A DNA stretch of 5,245 nucleotides from Frankiales bacterium (GCA_025965735.1 JAOPWK010000231.1:1-5245); one strand, 5' to 3'; positions 1 through 5,245 are shown, counted from the stretch's first letter. Translations and numbers: made by a program. The notes: generated by a model not told the origin, from the letters alone.

Positions 1-1319
1 AGATTCTCGACAAGGAGTACATCCCGTTCCGCGACGGGATGAAGGCCAACGGCTACTCCGACGGCGCCATCAAGACGCGGTGGGACATCCTCGTCCCGTT
101 CTCCGACTACGCCTTCAACCGGGCCCACACCGCCGGCTACGGGCTGGTGTCGTTCTGGACCGCCTACCTCAAGGCCAACTACCCGGCCGAGTACATGGCG
201 GCGCTGCTCACCTCGGTCAAGGACGACAAGGACAAGAGCGCGCTCTACCTGGCCGAGTGCCGGCGCATGGGCATCAAGGTGCTGCCGCCGGACGTCAACG
301 ACTCCGACAGCGACTTCACCCCGCGCGGCACCGACATCCGCTTCGGCCTGTCCGCCATCCGCAACGTCGGCACCAACGTCGTCGCCTCCATCGTGCAGAC
401 CCGCGAGGGCAAGGGGCGCTTCGCCGACTTCGGCGACTTCCTGCGCAAGGTCGAGGCGGTGGCCTGCAACAAGAAGACGGTCGAGTCGCTGTGCAAGTCG
501 GGCGCCTTCGACTCGCTCGGCCACTCCCGCAAGGGTTTGGTGCACGTCCACGCCGAGGCCATCGAGGCGTGCATGGAGACCAAGCGGGCCGAGGCCATCG
601 GGCAGTTCGACCTGTTCGGGACGGAGGACGCCGAGCCCGGACAGGGCGGTGGGCTGTTCGACGTGGTCGTGCCGATGGGGGAGTGGGACAAGGCGGTCCT
701 GCTCACCTACGAGCGGGAGATGCTCGGCCTCTACGTCAGCGACCACCCGCTGTTCGGAGTCGAGCACGTGCTGGCCGGCGCCGTCGACCTGCCGGTCTCC
801 CAGATCAGCGAGTGCGAGGACGGCAAGACGATCGTCGTCGGCGGCATCCTGTCCAGCGTCACCCGCAAGATGACCAAGCAGGGCAACCCCTGGGCGATGG
901 TCACCCTGGAGGACCTCGAGGGCGCGGTCGAGGTGATGTTCTTCCCGCAGAGCTACGTCAACGCCGCCGTGCACCTGGTCGAGGACGCTGTCGTGCTGGT
1001 GCGCGGCCGGGTGGACAAGCGCGACGAGATGCCGAAGATCATCGGCAACGAGATCACGGTGCCGGACCTCTCGGTCGGGCCGCGCGGGCCGGTCGTGGTG
1101 TCGATCCCGACGCCGCGCTGCACGCCTCCGGTGGTCGAGCGCTTCAAGGAGGTGCTCGCCGCCCACCCCGGCACCACTGACGTGCACCTGCAGCTGGTCG
1201 GGGCCGGCAAGACGACGCTGGTCAAGCTGGACGACCGGCTGCGGGTGACCGCCACGCCTGCGCTGTTCGCCGACCTCAAGGCGCTGCTCGGCTCCGGCTG
1301 CCTGCCGAGCGGGGCATGA
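1..1319 (+). CDS. dnaE: DNA polymerase III subunit alpha (DnaE1), C-terminal part, 5' truncated
   Basis: This is the C-terminal ~439 residues of the replicative DNA polymerase catalytic subunit; complete actinobacterial DnaE1 is about 1,180 residues. The reading frame is open from base 3 and enters mid-gene, so the ATG at 39 is internal. Residues below count from that ATG. The opening (DYAFNRAHTAGYG) matches the conserved end of the fingers region. Residues ~95-160 form the tandem helix-hairpin-helix DNA-binding region (IRNVGTNVVASIV, then CKSGAFDSLG). At 603-617 the motif QFDLF fits the internal beta-clamp-binding site. Residues ~263-345 are the OB fold (VVGGILSSVTRKMTKQGNPW, then LEGAVEVMFFP). 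The remainder is the C-terminal tail domain. The PHP and palm catalytic domains lie outside the window. The gene ends in TGA, 29 bases before the next start. Identification is firm; subtype DnaE1 rather than DnaE2 is inferred from the clamp motif and overall similarity. Confidence 0.97.
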   Translation, partial: ILDKEYIPFRDGMKANGYSDGAIKTRWDILVPFSDYAFNRAHTAGYGLVSFWTAYLKANYPAEYMAALLTSVKDDKDKSALYLAECRRMGIKVLPPDVNDSDSDFTPRGTDIRFGLSAIRNVGTNVVASIVQTREGKGRFADFGDFLRKVEAVACNKKTVESLCKSGAFDSLGHSRKGLVHVHAEAIEACMETKRAEAIGQFDLFGTEDAEPGQGGGLFDVVVPMGEWDKAVLLTYEREMLGLYVSDHPLFGVEHVLAGAVDLPVSQISECEDGKTIVVGGILSSVTRKMTKQGNPWAMVTLEDLEGAVEVMFFPQSYVNAAVHLVEDAVVLVRGRVDKRDEMPKIIGNEITVPDLSVGPRGPVVVSIPTPRCTPPVVERFKEVLAAHPGTTDVHLQLVGAGKTTLVKLDDRLRVTATPALFADLKALLGSGCLPSGA

Positions 1320-1336
1320 CGGAGCCGGTCAGCGGC

Positions 1337-1342
1337 TAGCGT
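1337..1342 (+). promoter_or_regulatory. Predicted -10 element (TAGCGT) of a leaderless promoter
   Basis: TAGCGT fits TANNNT and ends six bases before the GTG at 1349, so transcription would begin at or next to the start codon. No Shine-Dalgarno sequence lies at a proper distance, which fits a leaderless mRNA. It overlaps the right arm of a small hairpin (AGCCG 1323-1327, CGGCT 1333-1337, five-base loop) just after the dnaE stop. That hairpin has no T-tract, so I do not call it a terminator. Confidence 0.5.
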
Positions 1343-1348
1343 GATCGT

Positions 1349-2032
1349 GTGGAACGCGTGATCCGTCCGGCCGCCCCGGGGGCCCGTGCTGCGGCCGTCG
1401 GCGAGCTCCGCCTGTGCGCCGGCACCCTGGTGGTCGAGCACCCGGACCAGGTGCTGCTGGACTACCTCGACGTCCGCAACGGCTACGCCTACCCCGGCTA
1501 CGACCGGCTGGTCACCAACGGCATCGCCGAGCTCGTCGACGGCGACCTGCTCGCGCCGACCCTGATGGGCGTGGACATCGACCGCGGCCGCTTCGCGCTG
1601 CTGCGCGAGATGCTGCCCGCGCTGGAGGCCGTGGCCGACCTGCCGCAGGTCCCGCTGCACCGGGCCGACGAGGACCACCTGCTCTGCGTGGCCGGCCTGT
1701 TCGGGATCCTGGACGAGCCGCGGTACGCCGGCCGGGGCGTGCGCGGCACCATCGTCAGCAAGGTGCTGCACCGCAAGCGGCCCGACCTCGTGCCGCTCTA
1801 CGACTCCCGCATCTTCGAGGCGTACACCGCTCCGGGAGCCCTGCCCCGCTCCACCGACCGCGCCTGGGCCGACTTCATCTTCGACCTGTGCCGGCAGATG
1901 CGGGACGACCTGCAGGCCGAGGCGGAGGCGTTCGAGGCCCTCGAGCAGCTCGCTGCCGACGAGGGCAGCCCGGTCACCCGGCTGCGCATCCTCGACATCC
2001 TGGTCTGGCGCACCGCCGACCTCTGGCACTAG
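1349..2032 (+). CDS. Conserved hypothetical protein, possibly DUF6308 family
   Basis: This encodes a 227-residue soluble protein with no signal peptide or membrane segment, so it is probably cytoplasmic. I do not know its function. The most conserved-looking block is residues 133-153, with the signature HRKRPDLVPLYDSRI. It is preceded by a hydrophobic helix (LLCVAGLFGILDEP, 111-124) and followed by a mostly helical C-terminus ending in RLRILDILVWRTADLWH. The N-terminal third holds LDYLDVRNGYAYPGYDRL (38-55). The HRKRP...PLYDS block resembles actinobacterial proteins annotated as DUF6308. That assignment is from memory of the pattern and is tentative. No nuclease, kinase or helix-turn-helix motif is evident. 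The GTG start is supported by TAGCGT six bases upstream. Co-direction with dnaE 29 bases away may reflect proximity only, because a separate promoter is visible. Confidence 0.8.
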   Translation: MERVIRPAAPGARAAAVGELRLCAGTLVVEHPDQVLLDYLDVRNGYAYPGYDRLVTNGIAELVDGDLLAPTLMGVDIDRGRFALLREMLPALEAVADLPQVPLHRADEDHLLCVAGLFGILDEPRYAGRGVRGTIVSKVLHRKRPDLVPLYDSRIFEAYTAPGALPRSTDRAWADFIFDLCRQMRDDLQAEAEAFEALEQLAADEGSPVTRLRILDILVWRTADLWH

Positions 2033-2054
2033 CCGCCCCGCGCACGCCCCTCTT

Positions 2055-2134
2055 CCCGGTGATCCACAGAAGCTCTGATCCCGTCAGGAGGCGGAACCCG
2101 CGCTGACGGCACCGATCCTTCTGTGGATCACGGG
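2055..2134. repeat. 80-base interrupted inverted repeat between convergent genes; possible bidirectional terminator
   Basis: The outer arms are a perfect 14-base inverted repeat: GTGATCCACAGAAG at 2059-2072 and its reverse complement at 2118-2131. CCC 2055-2057 and GGG 2132-2134 extend this across one bulged G. Inside, GATC 2077-2080 pairs with GATC 2114-2117, CCGTCAG 2081-2087 with CTGACGG 2103-2109, and GCGG 2091-2094 with CCGC 2098-2101 around a three-base loop. The internal bulges are four bases each (2073-2076 and 2110-2113). About 32 base pairs can form. The element lies between the stop of the rightward gene (2032) and the stop of the leftward gene (2144), which suits a shared terminator. 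The length and two-level structure are also compatible with an intergenic repeat or degenerate miniature element. There is no T-tract typical of an intrinsic terminator, and I see no target-site duplication. Confidence 0.75.
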
Positions 2135-2143
2135 GGCAGCCGC

Positions 2144-2764
2144 TCAGGTGGTCGCGCGCTCCACCAGCGCCTGCGCCAGCTCGACAGCCACCTGCGGATC
2201 GGCCTCCGGAGCCCCGTAGGCCAGCAGCCAGGTCGTCGCCCCCTGCCGGAAGCGCAGGGTCACCAGCTGACCGGCGCCGCCCGGCAGCGGCTGCCGGCGC
2301 GCCTGCGAGGCCTCGCCGACCGTCGCGGTCTCGACCAGCTCGCCCGACGACCCGGCGAGGTCGCCCTCGAGGTCGGCCTTGGCGCCGGCGGCGTCCCGGA
2401 AGCGCGCCACCACCACGGACAGCACCCGGCCGTCCGACGGGTGGGCGTACTGCGCCACGTAGGCGCTGGAGAAGCCGTGCGCTGCGAGCGCTGTGGCCGC
2501 TGCCGCCGGGTCGGCCGAGAACTCCGCGATCGCCGCAGCGTCGCGCGAGCCGCTGCCGGACAGCAGCGGGACCATCCCGCTCGGCACCTCCTCCGGGGTG
2601 GGCACCAGCGGCTGGAGCGGGTCCGGCGGCAGGGTGATGCCGGGGATCGGCGCGGACAGCGCACTGGCCGACGGGGTCTGCGGTGTGGCGGCCGGCTCGT
2701 CGTCCGAGCAGCCGGCCAGCAGCGCGGCGGCCAGGGCCAGCGCCGCTGCTGCCCGGAGGATCAT
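2144..2764 (-). CDS. Predicted secreted lipoprotein of unknown function
   Basis: This encodes a 206-residue exported protein, probably anchored to the outer face of the membrane. The N-terminus is a compact type II signal peptide: MILR, an Ala/Leu-rich core (residues 5-16), and the lipobox LLAGC with lipidated Cys19. A Ser/Asp/Thr/Pro-rich spacer follows (20-62; PPDPLQPLVPTPEEVP at its end). A mixed alpha/beta domain then runs from ~70 to 206, with beta-like stretches RVLSVVVARFR (113-123) and GQLVTLRFRQGATTWLLAYG (165-184). I do not recognise the domain. Start choice: the ATG at 2764 has TACGCT six bases upstream, matching the leaderless pattern of two other genes here. An ATG at 2785 has a GGAGAGG Shine-Dalgarno (2790-2796) and would add MRPYAPL, so it remains a real alternative. 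The gene is divergent from the membrane-protein gene and may share a regulatory region with it. Confidence 0.85.
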   Translation of the reverse strand: MILRAAAALALAAALLAGCSDDEPAATPQTPSASALSAPIPGITLPPDPLQPLVPTPEEVPSGMVPLLSGSGSRDAAAIAEFSADPAAAATALAAHGFSSAYVAQYAHPSDGRVLSVVVARFRDAAGAKADLEGDLAGSSGELVETATVGEASQARRQPLPGGAGQLVTLRFRQGATTWLLAYGAPEADPQVAVELAQALVERATT

Positions 2765-2770
2765 GAGCGG

Positions 2771-2776
2771 AGCGTA
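2771..2776 (-). promoter_or_regulatory. Predicted -10 element (TACGCT) of the lipoprotein gene
   Basis: Read on the minus strand, TACGCT fits TANNNT and is followed by CCGCTC and then the ATG at 2764. This six-base spacing implies a leaderless transcript. If translation instead starts at 2785, this hexamer would lie inside the coding region and be coincidental. Confidence 0.45.
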
Positions 2777-2809
2777 GGGCCGCATGCGGCCTCTCCGGGA
2801 CATGCCGGG

Positions 2810-2815
2810 CACCAT
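2810..2815 (+). promoter_or_regulatory. Weak candidate -10 element (CACCAT) of the membrane-protein gene
   Basis: CACCAT ends six bases before the GTG at 2822. It keeps the A at position 2 and T at position 6 of TANNNT but lacks the first T. It is listed because it has the same spacing as three better examples in this window. Taken alone it would not be convincing. Confidence 0.25.
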
Positions 2816-2821
2816 GGACGG

Positions 2822-3379
2822 GTGAGCACCTCCTGGACCTCGTCCGACCCCCGGCGCGCCGCACCCTTCGGTGCGCCGTACGTCGTGCCGGCCGAGGCCT
2901 CGCCCGCTCTGCACGAGGACGTCCGCGCCGGGGCGGCCGCCGCCGTCGTCAGCGTCCTGCTCGGCGCTCCGGTCGGACTGCTGTGGGCCGCGCTCGCGCC
3001 GCGGGTCGACGTCGTGGTGTCCGGCGAGAGCGTGCAGCTCGCCGAGCCGGGCAGCAGCGCCTTCATCGCGGGGGACGGCTCCTTCCTGCTGGCCGTGCTG
3101 CTCGCCGGCGTGGTCGGTGGCCTGGTGGCCTGGTGGCTCGGGCGCGAGCACGGCCCGGCCGTCGTCCTCGGGCTGACGGTCGGCGGGCTGGCCGCCGCCT
3201 GGGTGGCGATGCGCGTCGGCTCGACCGTCGGCCTGGAGGAGGTCCAGCGCGCGGTGGACGCGGGGCAGCAGGGGGCGCTCGAGCTCAGCCTGCGGCTGCG
3301 CGCCCAGGAGGCGCTGGTCGGCTGGCCGGTCGGCGCGCTGCTGGCCTACGTCGGCGCGTCGTTCGTCCGCGGCCGCTGA
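2822..3379 (+). CDS. Four-helix integral membrane protein, possibly DUF2567-like
   Basis: This encodes a 185-residue protein with a ~35-residue polar N-terminus (Ser/Pro/Arg-rich) and four predicted membrane helices at about 36-59, 86-106, 112-130 and 164-182. The loop between helices 1 and 2 (60-85: APRVDVVVSGESVQLAEPG, then AFIAGDGSF) is probably extracytoplasmic. The loop between helices 3 and 4 (131-163) is amphipathic and charged. The pattern of helix, 'LAPRV.VVV', 'FIA.DG.F' and helix recalls actinobacterial membrane proteins annotated as DUF2567. I hold that only tentatively, and no function is known to me. The GTG start is the one directly after the divergent gap, and no strong Shine-Dalgarno is visible. 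The frame stays open upstream to 2123, but that stretch is the antisense of the lipoprotein gene and has no membrane-protein character. The gene ends 12 bases from the convergent LON gene. Confidence 0.83.
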   Translation: MSTSWTSSDPRRAAPFGAPYVVPAEASPALHEDVRAGAAAAVVSVLLGAPVGLLWAALAPRVDVVVSGESVQLAEPGSSAFIAGDGSFLLAVLLAGVVGGLVAWWLGREHGPAVVLGLTVGGLAAAWVAMRVGSTVGLEEVQRAVDAGQQGALELSLRLRAQEALVGWPVGALLAYVGASFVRGR

Positions 3380-3391
3380 GCGGTGCCGGTG

Positions 3392-4063
3392 TCAGTTCAG
3401 GCTGATCGGTGCGCGGGCCAGCTCCGGCGCCGGCGCCGCGGACAGGTGTCGCAGCAGGGTCGCCTCCCGGCGCAGCAGGGCCAGCTCAGCACTCAGCCGC
3501 GTGACGCCGTCGTCCAGCGCCAGCAGCCGCTGCCGCTCGTCCAGGTCGAGCGCGGTGGTGGCGGCGACCAGGAAGCCGAGCACGAGCGCGCTGTCGGGCA
3601 GCTCCGGCACCTCGATCTCCTCGCCGCTCGCGTCCGCCAGCGCGGCCAGGTAGTCGGCGAACGCCGCACGTACCGCGCGGTCCAGCAGCGGTGCCAGCGA
3701 GGTGTCGCCCAGCTCGTCAGGGAGCACCTCGACCTGGCCGGTGAGGTACGGCCCCCGCTCGTCCAGGACGTCCAGCCGGAAGCGCGCCGTCCCGGTGGTG
3801 ACGATGTCGAAGCGGCCGTCGTCGTACGCCTGGGCACGGCGCAGGTGCGCGACGCAGCCGACCTCGTACAGCGCCTGCACCCCGTCGGCTCCGACCTCGC
3901 GGCCTTGGCGGATGGCGATGACGCCGAAGCGGCGCTCGTCCTCGGGCAGCTCGAGCAGCTCGCGGACCAGCACCCGGTAGCGCTCCTCGAACACGTGCAG
4001 CGGCAGCACCAGCCCCGGGAACAGCACCATCCCCAGCGGGAAGAGCGGCAGCCGGAACGACAC
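3392..4063 (-). CDS. Stand-alone LON substrate-binding domain protein
   Basis: This encodes a 223-residue cytoplasmic protein consisting of the N-terminal (LON/PUA-like) domain of Lon protease, without the AAA+ ATPase or the Ser-Lys protease domain. The family signature is clear: LPLFPLGMVLFPG (5-17), then LPLHVFEERYR (20-30), FGVIAI (46-51), GCVAHL (69-74) and DIVTTGTARFRL (86-97). The C-terminal ~100 residues are a helical bundle, as in other single-domain members (COG2802). In Lon this domain helps recognise substrates; the role of free-standing actinobacterial versions is not established. The GTG start is favoured because the LPLFPL motif normally begins a few residues from the N-terminus and TAGCCT sits six bases upstream. 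The gene is convergent with the membrane-protein gene (12-base gap) and divergent from the HD-GYP gene (101-base gap). Confidence 0.93.
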   Translation of the reverse strand: MSFRLPLFPLGMVLFPGLVLPLHVFEERYRVLVRELLELPEDERRFGVIAIRQGREVGADGVQALYEVGCVAHLRRAQAYDDGRFDIVTTGTARFRLDVLDERGPYLTGQVEVLPDELGDTSLAPLLDRAVRAAFADYLAALADASGEEIEVPELPDSALVLGFLVAATTALDLDERQRLLALDDGVTRLSAELALLRREATLLRHLSAAPAPELARAPISLN

Positions 4064-4069
4064 GCGCGA

Positions 4070-4075
4070 AGGCTA
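4070..4075 (-). promoter_or_regulatory. Predicted -10 element (TAGCCT) of the LON-domain gene
   Basis: Read on the minus strand, TAGCCT is followed by TCGCGC and then the GTG at 4063. The TANNNT match and six-base gap imply a leaderless transcript. There is no Shine-Dalgarno-like sequence before this GTG and no recognisable -35 box at the usual distance. Confidence 0.5.
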
Positions 4076-4122
4076 CGGCCGCCCACAGGAGCCCGCCGAG
4101 ACAGAGGGTGGGCGACAGGACG

Positions 4123-4135
4123 GACGCAGTGCGTC
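4123..4135. promoter_or_regulatory. 13-base perfect palindrome upstream of the HD-GYP gene, possible operator
   Basis: GACGCA-G-TGCGTC is a perfect 6-1-6 inverted repeat in the 101-base divergent gap between the LON-domain gene and the HD-GYP gene. It ends 29 bases before the HD-GYP start and lies about 50 bases upstream of the predicted LON -10 element. The position suits a dimeric regulator of the HD-GYP gene. In such GC-rich DNA a short palindrome can arise by chance, so this is a weak call. Confidence 0.25.
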
Positions 4136-4155
4136 ACCATCGCGCCTTCAGGGAC

Positions 4156-4161
4156 GGGAGG
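4156..4161 (+). promoter_or_regulatory. Ribosome binding site of the HD-GYP gene (GGGAGG)
   Basis: GGGAGG lies three bases before the ATG at 4165; counted from the GGAG core, the gap is four bases. The spacing is short but this is the clearest Shine-Dalgarno for any start used here, and it decides the ATG. No TANNNT is seen at leaderless spacing, so this gene is expected to have a 5' leader, unlike its neighbours. Confidence 0.5.
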
Positions 4162-4164
4162 CCC

Positions 4165-5245
4165 ATGACGGGCGCACGCAGGACCGACCGCTGGGCTGCG
4201 CACCCCGCACTCGGCGCGCTCCTGCGCGTGGGGATCCTGGTCGTGCCGATCGTCGTCGGCGTCCTCGTCGCCTGGGCCGTCGCCGGTGCGCTGCCCCGGC
4301 CGACGGCGTTCGGCGACGAGGTGGGCTGGTGGGCGGCCGTCCTCGGCAGCTCCTACCTCACCGTCGTGCTCGTCGACAGGCTCGCCCGCCGGCTGCTGCC
4401 GCTCGCGGTGCTGCTCGAGCTGTCGCTGGTCTTCCCGGACCGCGCTCCTTCGCGGATGCGCGCCGCCCGCACGTCCAGCGTCCGCGACCTGGAGAACCGC
4501 CTGTCCCGCCTGCGCGGCGAGGGCGTGGCCATGGGCCCGTACGAGGCGGCCGAGACGCTCGTGGTCCTGGTCGGGATCCTCGGCGTCCACGACAAGCGCA
4601 CCCGCGGCCACTCCGAGCGCGTCCGCGCCTTCACCGACCTGCTGACCGCCGAGCTCGGCCTGCCCGAGGAGGACCGGGTCCGGGTCCGCTGGGCCGCACT
4701 GGTGCACGACCTCGGCAAGCTGACCGTGGCGCGCAGCGTGCTCAACGGCGGCCGCGACCTGAGCGAGGACGACTGGGTCAGCCTGCGACGCCACCCGGCC
4801 GAGGGCGAGCGCCTGGTCGCCGGCCTGCTGCCCTGGCTGGGGCAGTGGGGCGGTGCCGTCGGCGAGCACCACGAGCGCTGGGACGGCACCGGCTACCCGA
4901 GCGGCACCGCCGGCGAGGACATCTCCTACGGCGCCCGCGTCGTCGCGCTGGCCGACTCCTTCGAGGTGATGACCGCGGCGCGCAGCTACAAGGCGCCGAT
5001 GAGCGCGGTGGACGCCCGGCGCGAGCTGGCGGCCTGCGCCGGCACGCAGTTCGACCCGACGCTGGTGCGCGTCTTCCTCGGCATCTCGATCGGCAAGCTC
5101 CGCTGGGTCATGGGACCGCTCACCTGGCTGGCGCAGCTGCCGTTCGTGACGGCCGGCGACCGGGCCGGCCAGGCGGTCAAGGGCGCCACGTCCGCGGCGG
5201 CCGTCGCCGGGCTCGTCGGGCTCGGCGCGCTGCCGGCACCCGCGA
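4165..5245 (+). CDS. Membrane-attached HD-GYP domain phosphodiesterase, 3' truncated by window end
   Basis: The first 360 residues are visible and the frame is still open at the edge. Two to three hydrophobic helices lie at ~17-41, 53-70 and 73-90. A short linker with coiled-coil character (~100-125) precedes the HD-GYP domain (~128-305). Visible catalytic and metal-binding residues are H149 (in TRGHSERV), H181-D182 with K185 (HDLGK), H210, H235-H236 and D264, plus the signature HHERWDGTGYPSG (235-247). HD-GYP proteins typically hydrolyse cyclic di-GMP to pGpG or GMP; some act on other cyclic dinucleotides. All core residues are present, so activity is expected. The residue four before H149 is Arg145, where three-metal members such as PmGH carry Glu, so a two-metal centre is likelier (inference). 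After the domain, a hydrophobic tail (~314-329 and 341-360) continues off the edge and may return to the membrane. No sensory or GGDEF domain is visible. Start: ATG with GGGAGG upstream. Confidence 0.93.
   Translation, partial: MTGARRTDRWAAHPALGALLRVGILVVPIVVGVLVAWAVAGALPRPTAFGDEVGWWAAVLGSSYLTVVLVDRLARRLLPLAVLLELSLVFPDRAPSRMRAARTSSVRDLENRLSRLRGEGVAMGPYEAAETLVVLVGILGVHDKRTRGHSERVRAFTDLLTAELGLPEEDRVRVRWAALVHDLGKLTVARSVLNGGRDLSEDDWVSLRRHPAEGERLVAGLLPWLGQWGGAVGEHHERWDGTGYPSGTAGEDISYGARVVALADSFEVMTAARSYKAPMSAVDARRELAACAGTQFDPTLVRVFLGISIGKLRWVMGPLTWLAQLPFVTAGDRAGQAVKGATSAAAVAGLVGLGALPAPA

Noticed and set aside
80..1180. 366-codon plus-strand frame overlapping dnaE
   Set aside because: Its Arg/Gly/Pro-dominated composition is typical of the +1 shadow of a GC-rich gene, and DnaE in the other frame is certain.
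1323..1337. Small hairpin AGCCG/CGGCT after the dnaE stop as a terminator
   Set aside because: It has only five base pairs and no T-tract, and it overlaps the predicted -10 of the next gene. It is too weak to call.
953..2029. 358-codon open frame on the minus strand
   Set aside because: It is antisense to the end of dnaE and the whole 1349-2032 gene. Both sense genes have clear protein signatures, and this frame has biased composition and no recognisable domain.
2055..2134. Insertion-sequence or MITE call for the inverted repeat
   Set aside because: No transposase is present, no flanking direct repeat is evident and copy number cannot be seen from one window. It is kept as an unclassified inverted repeat.
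2123..2821. N-terminal extension of the four-helix membrane protein
   Set aside because: The frame is open, but the stretch is antisense to the lipoprotein gene and translates to Arg/Gly/Gln-rich sequence with no domain. The protein-like part begins at the GTG at 2822.
2765..3151. Long N-terminal extension of the lipoprotein
   Set aside because: It would bury the signal peptide and lipobox inside the protein. The extension is antisense to the membrane-protein gene.
3380..3391. Possible terminator between the convergent membrane-protein and LON genes
   Set aside because: The gap is only 12 bases and shows no hairpin; any terminator would have to lie inside coding sequence.
3493..4872. 459-codon open frame on the minus strand
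   Set aside because: It overlaps both the LON-domain gene in another frame and the antisense of the HD-GYP gene. Its translation is low-complexity (Arg/Ser/Thr/Gln-rich) with no family motif, as expected for a GC-rich shadow.

Overview
The window is very GC-rich, with near-complete G/C use at third codon positions, frequent GTG starts and apparently leaderless promoters. Its DnaE C-terminus is of the actinobacterial type. Together these point to a high-GC actinobacterium. The gene style suggests a Frankia/Geodermatophilus-type or related lineage, but that placement is inference. I see no mobile element, CRISPR array, tRNA or rRNA. This looks like ordinary chromosomal backbone with several poorly characterised genes.

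Layout: (1) 1-1319 (+) is the C-terminal third of the replicative DNA polymerase III alpha subunit, DnaE1, cut by the left edge. (2) 1349-2032 (+) is a 227-residue cytoplasmic protein of unknown function, probably DUF6308-like, with its own predicted leaderless promoter. (3) 2033-2143 is a convergent intergenic stretch almost filled by a long interrupted inverted repeat (2055-2134). (4) 2144-2764 (-) is a small secreted lipoprotein. (5) 2822-3379 (+) is a four-helix membrane protein, divergent from the lipoprotein across 57 bp. (6) 3392-4063 (-) is a stand-alone LON substrate-binding-domain protein, convergent with the membrane protein across 12 bp. (7) 4165-5245 (+) is a membrane-attached HD-GYP phosphodiesterase, divergent from the LON gene and cut by the right edge.

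The genes alternate in strand (+,+,-,+,-,+), so most are probably transcribed singly and not as one operon. Three genes (1349, 2764 and 4063) share a TANNNT hexamer ending exactly six bases before the start codon, as expected for leaderless mRNAs. A fourth (2822) has a weaker version. The HD-GYP gene instead has a Shine-Dalgarno-like sequence. No shared pathway is evident. DnaE replicates the chromosome, HD-GYP proteins usually degrade cyclic di-GMP, and the lipoprotein and four-helix protein belong to the envelope.

The items most worth a second look are the 80-base imperfect palindrome between the convergent genes, the repeated leaderless-promoter spacing, and the HD-GYP protein's metal-site pattern and unusual hydrophobic C-terminus. 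I found no convincing evidence of a wholly new multi-gene system.
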